From Euonymus europaeus (lineage: Eukaryota; Streptophyta; Magnoliopsida; Celastrales; Celastraceae): a stretch of DNA of 64,000 nucleotides. Below, one piece after another: positions 60,568-64,000 of the stretch; the stretch's first letter is position 1, and every line of letters begins with the position of its first letter. The notes below the pieces were generated by a model, which ran no database searches, was not told the DNA's origin, and saw nothing but the letters and a program-made list of their open reading frames with translations. The stretch is from assembly GCA_963580455.1 (NCBI GenBank), contig OY756972.1, positions 8,323,001 through 8,387,000 of the forward strand. The letters are read 5' to 3'. A program made the position numbers and the translations under genes.

Positions 60568-61107
60568 TGATAACGTCTCAAACTTGTAAAGTACAAAAAT
60601 GTATCAGTATAGGTCCAAACAAGGGCTTCCTCGGCTTCTTGATCTTCCTCTTCGTCTGGACAGTCTTCTCAGTAGAGGTTGTCTTGTAGAAATGAACAAA
60701 CGTAAGCTAGAGGCCCGCCAGAGAGTGTTCTCTGGTGTCGGCGCTCTGATGCTTGAGTCAGATACAAGCAGAGATCGACTCTCCAAAGAACACAGCTCAG
60801 CGTTTTAGGCAAATGTGTAAAGAGTATTTAGTAGTAAAAGAAGTGATCCCTTTTACCTGTGGGGTAACCCCTTTATATAGTGAAGGTGGTTTCGATTAAT
60901 AGAATTCGAGTGATGGTGAATAATACCTTGCCAAATAAAGGAATTACTGTTTTACTGGGAGCTTGTTACTGTCCTGAGAATACGGAGCCGAGAAGAGCAT
61001 CTTTATTGCTCAGTACCGAGGATCTCCCAGCGAGAAAGGTGATGTCTTCTGTTGACAGCTGTTGCCACGTGTCTTATTTTGATTGGAGAGGATAAATATC
61101 CTAATCA
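60568..61107 (-). repeat. Element A 5' LTR
   Basis: 540 bp, about 35 mismatches to the copy at 16792-17331 by eye. A minus-strand TATA box TATATAAA at 60872-60879 would start the genomic transcript towards gag. Confidence 0.92.
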
Positions 61108-61440
61108 ATTGTGAATCCCCGTTTGAATTTTGAAGTGAAGTTACACTTGAATTTTGAAGGTAAGTTGAGGAGAACATGATCATCACCAAAGGCAGGATGA
61201 GGTTGTTCAAGTTACGTATCACACTCCCAATACGTCTTGTCATATTGGGCCACGTGCAGCCTCCAGATGTCCATTGTTTTCCAACAGCCACGTGGCATCA
61301 CACTTTTACACTCCACAATAGCCTTTAACCTTTTCCTTTTTCCAAAGGAATGAAGGATTAAGGCTTGAATCATCTTAACACAATCATGTAGTGGTTTGCC
61401 TCTTGGATCTCCTTCCGCAAGATCATAACATTTCACAAAG
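61108..61440. other. No recognised gene
   Basis: Right flank of element A beyond its target site. A minus-strand frame at 61212-61457 matches no family I know. Confidence 0.4.
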
Positions 61441-62440
61441 TTGCCTACGCAACCCATTCCTAGGCTGGACGTCTAGGCCAGAGACAATGGCGCATCAATC
61501 CCCTCTAAGGCTGGATGCATTCGTCTGTCACAAAGGTGTCTATGCATACGCTGGGCAGCAGCCCATCCTAGGCTCGATACCTACACCTGACACATGGTGT
61601 CTACACCTATGCTGGGCCGCAGCCCCACCTAGGCTAGATGGGCATTAGCACCCTCTTAGGCTAGCTGTTTACTTTTGGCATAAGGTGTCTACGCCTACGC
61701 TCGACAGCAGCTTCCTCCTAGGCTAGACGTCTACATCTAGCATAAGCCTACCTAAGCCTTCGCTTTTGGGTTGGATGCATTCATCTGGCACAAGCTGCCT
61801 ACGCCTACGCTGGGCAACAGCCCCTCCTAGGCTCAATGTCTGGCACAAGGTGTCTACGCCTACATCGGGCAGCAACTTCCTCCTAGGCTAGATGCCTACG
61901 CACCAGCCTCTCCTAGGCTGAACGTTTACATCTGGCATAAACCTGCCTAATCCTTCGCTTCTGGGTTAGGTGCAGTCATCTGACACAAGGTTCCTACGCC
62001 TATGCTGGGCACCAGCCTTCTCTTAGGCTCGATGCCTAGCACAAGGTGTCTACGCCTACGCTGGGCAGCAGTTCTCTCCTAGGATAAATGCCTACGCACC
62101 AGCCTCTACATCTGTCATAAGCTTTTGATTTTGGGTTGGTTGCATTCATCTGGCACAAGTGTCTATGATGGGCACCAGCCTTCTTCTATGCTGGATGCCT
62201 ATGTCGGGCACAAGGTGCACCAACCCCTCCTAGGCTCAACGCCTACGTCTGGCACAAGGTGCCTACGCCTATGTTGGGCACCAGCCCCCTCCTAGGCTCG
62301 ATGCCTACATCTGTACAAGGGTGCCTACACATCAGCCCCTCCTAGGTAGACGTTTACATCCGCCATAGTAGTGCACCAGCCCTCTCCTGGGCTAGATGTA
62401 TACGTCTGGCACAAGGGTGCCTACTCATAGGCTAGATGTG
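61440..62440. repeat. Degenerate tandem array with CCTAGGCT cores
   Basis: Irregularly spaced copies of a compound unit: CTCCTAGGCTNGATG, then CTGGCACAAGG, then TGTCTACGCCTACGCTGGGC and AGCAGCCCC. At least fifteen copies of the first core are visible, with spacing from about 45 to 110 bp because sub-blocks are lost or gained. It is GC-richer than its surroundings and has no sustained coding frame. Confidence 0.8.
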
Positions 62441-62448
62441 TAACGCCC

Positions 62449-64000
62449 CAATTTCGGGAACGTTACGTGGTGCTCACCGCACCATCCTAGGTTCATCAAT
62501 GTGATTCACAACACGAGGATTTAACTCTAGTTCGTCTAACTAAGTTAAATCTTCCAACAAAAAAATTCGGCAGTATCTCCCCGTAATTCGAGTAATGCCC
62601 ACCTGATTAAACGCAGCATAACATCATATAATCACATCCCAACCTAGCAAGGCCTCCGGCCATCTAACAGCAAGCAAATTCACAACCTATGGCCTCAGGC
62701 CTTCCAACAGCATGCAAATTCACAACCTATGGCCTCAGGCCTTCCAACAGCATGCAAATTCACAACCTATGGCCTCAGACCATCTAGCAGCATGCACAAA
62801 CTGAATTCATGATTCATACATCACAATGATTCCACACAACCAATAAATAGGACTAAATGTCCACACCCGGTTCAGAAGTCCCACATCAATGGAATAACCT
62901 TCTAATCGTCCATAATCCACACCTTACGGTGTCACGCAGACAAGATATCACACAGGGAATTATTTCATACAAATATTTCAACAAAAAGGTTTAAGACTCT
63001 AATCCCAAACCTACACCCTCTCCAAGAGCCATCCATGCCACAACGTCGTCTCTACTGATCCGCACCTCTGGCAGTAGTACCTGTCTCACCTGTAGGGAGG
63101 AAGAAAAATAAAGGGTGAGCTAGAAGCTCAGTAGGGGTAAAGAGTAAAACAAGCAACATGGCAGTTATTAAAGAAAAGATAATGCATCAATATGTTCTCT
63201 TCTATGCACATGTCACATAACACAACCAATAGTCCGGGTATTCCCTTCGGTGTAAAACACATTCATCAATCCACTAGTCTTCAACTATGGATTTACCAAA
63301 CCTCAAATGCACTACATGGTTCCCAACCATCATGAATGAGAGCGCAATCATCATTCACATTACACCCGCGAAGGTTCTACCCGGTTGTGTGAACCACGTC
63401 ACACCCACACCTTAAGTGTGTTGCCTCACATGGAGTCATATGATTCGTGCCCATTCCTTGACACGCAACCATCCTCCCAAGTAACTTTCAAGTAACCTAT
63501 GGTATCCCGAGTCCATACCCGAGCATCCCATGCAAGCTCTAATGCTTTCATGCTCATGCCATGCCAAATACACATATATATCAACCTATATATATATACA
63601 ACTACTAATGATGCATGACAAGATTCAAAACATGCTCAATGGATGATTGAACATGAAATTGGGCAATGCAATCTACATTTAGAAGAATATATAAATAAAC
63701 CCTAGGTTCGTTCTTCCTTAGGCACGATAAGGCAAGAACACAAACAAAGAGACCAATGAGAATTCGAACCGAAATTTTAGAATCAACGAATGATATTGAA
63801 GTAAGAAAGGGTCAAGAAATCCCCTACCTCAAGTTGAGCACAACTCACAATTCCAAATTCCAAGAATTAGGGTTTAAATCCCCCTTTCACCAACCTAACC
63901 ATATTTCATCATTCCAATCCATATATACATGTTAATAACACACATTTTTCATAACAATAACAATTCCAATACAAAATCCAAGAGAGACTAACCTTCTCTC
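62449..64000. mobile_element. Probable start of a chromovirus-type LTR, running off the window
   Basis: Begins TGTAACGCCCCAATTTCGGG, a common 5' terminus of long LTRs of plant Ty3/gypsy chromoviruses. Further on it has GGGTGAGCTAGAAGCTCAGTAGGGG-like sequence (63114-63138), which I associate with the same LTR class. No internal region or second LTR lies inside the window, so it could be a full element or a solo LTR. Confidence 0.45.
62650..62804. repeat. 40-bp tandem repeat, about 3.5 copies
   Basis: Unit starting TTCACAACCTATGGCCTCAG at 62679, 62719 and 62759, with a degenerate copy on each side. Copies 1 and 2 look identical. Confidence 0.9.

Larger units (their letters stand above)
16792..61107 (-). 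mobile_element. Element A: Tat-lineage Ty3/gypsy retrotransposon carrying nested elements
   Basis: A 44.3-kb interval bounded by two 540-bp LTRs and by 5-bp target sites ATCGT (16787-16791) and ATTGT (61108-61112), which differ by one C/T change. Without the insertions B (23104-43624) and C (45325-60107) it is about 9 kb. Order on the minus strand: 5' LTR, primer-binding region, gag, protease, RT, RNase H, second RNase H, integrase, extra ORF on the opposite strand, 3' LTR. The second RNase H and the antisense ORF place it in the Tat lineage. The two LTRs differ at about 35 positions by eye, mostly transitions, so it is the oldest layer of the nest. Stops in gag, RT and integrase make it non-autonomous. 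Confidence 0.9.

Noticed and set aside
61440..62440. CRISPR-like array
   Set aside because: Spacing is irregular, the repeats are degenerate, the spacers are themselves repeats, and the context is a plant nuclear genome.
1..64000. tRNA and rRNA genes
   Set aside because: The only tRNA-like signals are the SINE boxes near 5100-5494 and the tRNA-Asp complement in primer-binding sites; no cloverleaf was found.

Overview
The window is nuclear DNA of a flowering plant, probably a eudicot. It is AT-rich, the genes have GT-AG introns, and the transposon families are those of angiosperms: Tat- and Athila-type Ty3/gypsy, CACTA, MULE, LINE, SINE and MITEs. One intact host gene was found. It is a six-exon biotin synthase (BIO2) on the minus strand, 8487-14951, whose exons join in phase into 388 codons with all iron-sulphur ligands present. 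Almost everything else is transposon sequence.

Layout. 1-1784: no gene recognised. 1785-4393: decayed MULE transposase (FAR1-like N-terminus, MULE core, SWIM finger) followed by an OTU-protease-like domain whose catalytic Cys is replaced. 5096-5960: tRNA-type SINE copies, including a 90-bp palindrome, inserted in a LINE remnant. 6306-8150: candidate non-autonomous terminal-inverted-repeat element. 8487-14951: BIO2, with two MITEs, a hairpin and a microsatellite in its introns. 15200-15745: hAT-like MITE upstream of BIO2. 16560-16791: probable Copia LTR piece.

16792-61107 is a four-level nest. Element A (Tat lineage, minus strand, 540-bp LTRs, near-identical 5-bp target duplication) carries gag, protease, RT, two RNase H domains, integrase and a spliced extra ORF on the opposite strand. 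Into its pol gene went element B, an Athila-type element on the plus strand, now a tandem array LTR-internal-LTR-internal-LTR-partial (23104-43624). Each LTR is 1541 bp and the period is 8.9 kb. Into A's gag went element C, a minus-strand Athila element (45325-60107, perfect CTCAG duplication) that has lost its own gag and part of its 5' LTR. Into C went element D, a 6036-bp CACTA element (49308-55343, GAT duplication) that keeps a Transposase_24-type gene but has lost the TNP2 core.

61440-62440 is a degenerate tandem array. From about 62449 to the window end is sequence resembling a long chromovirus LTR with 40-bp tandem repeats.

No element except BIO2 is fully coding. B copy 2 comes closest, with one stop in protease and one near the end of integrase. 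Several premature stops are CAG to TAG or CGA to TGA changes, as expected from decay of methylated cytosines in silenced repeats.
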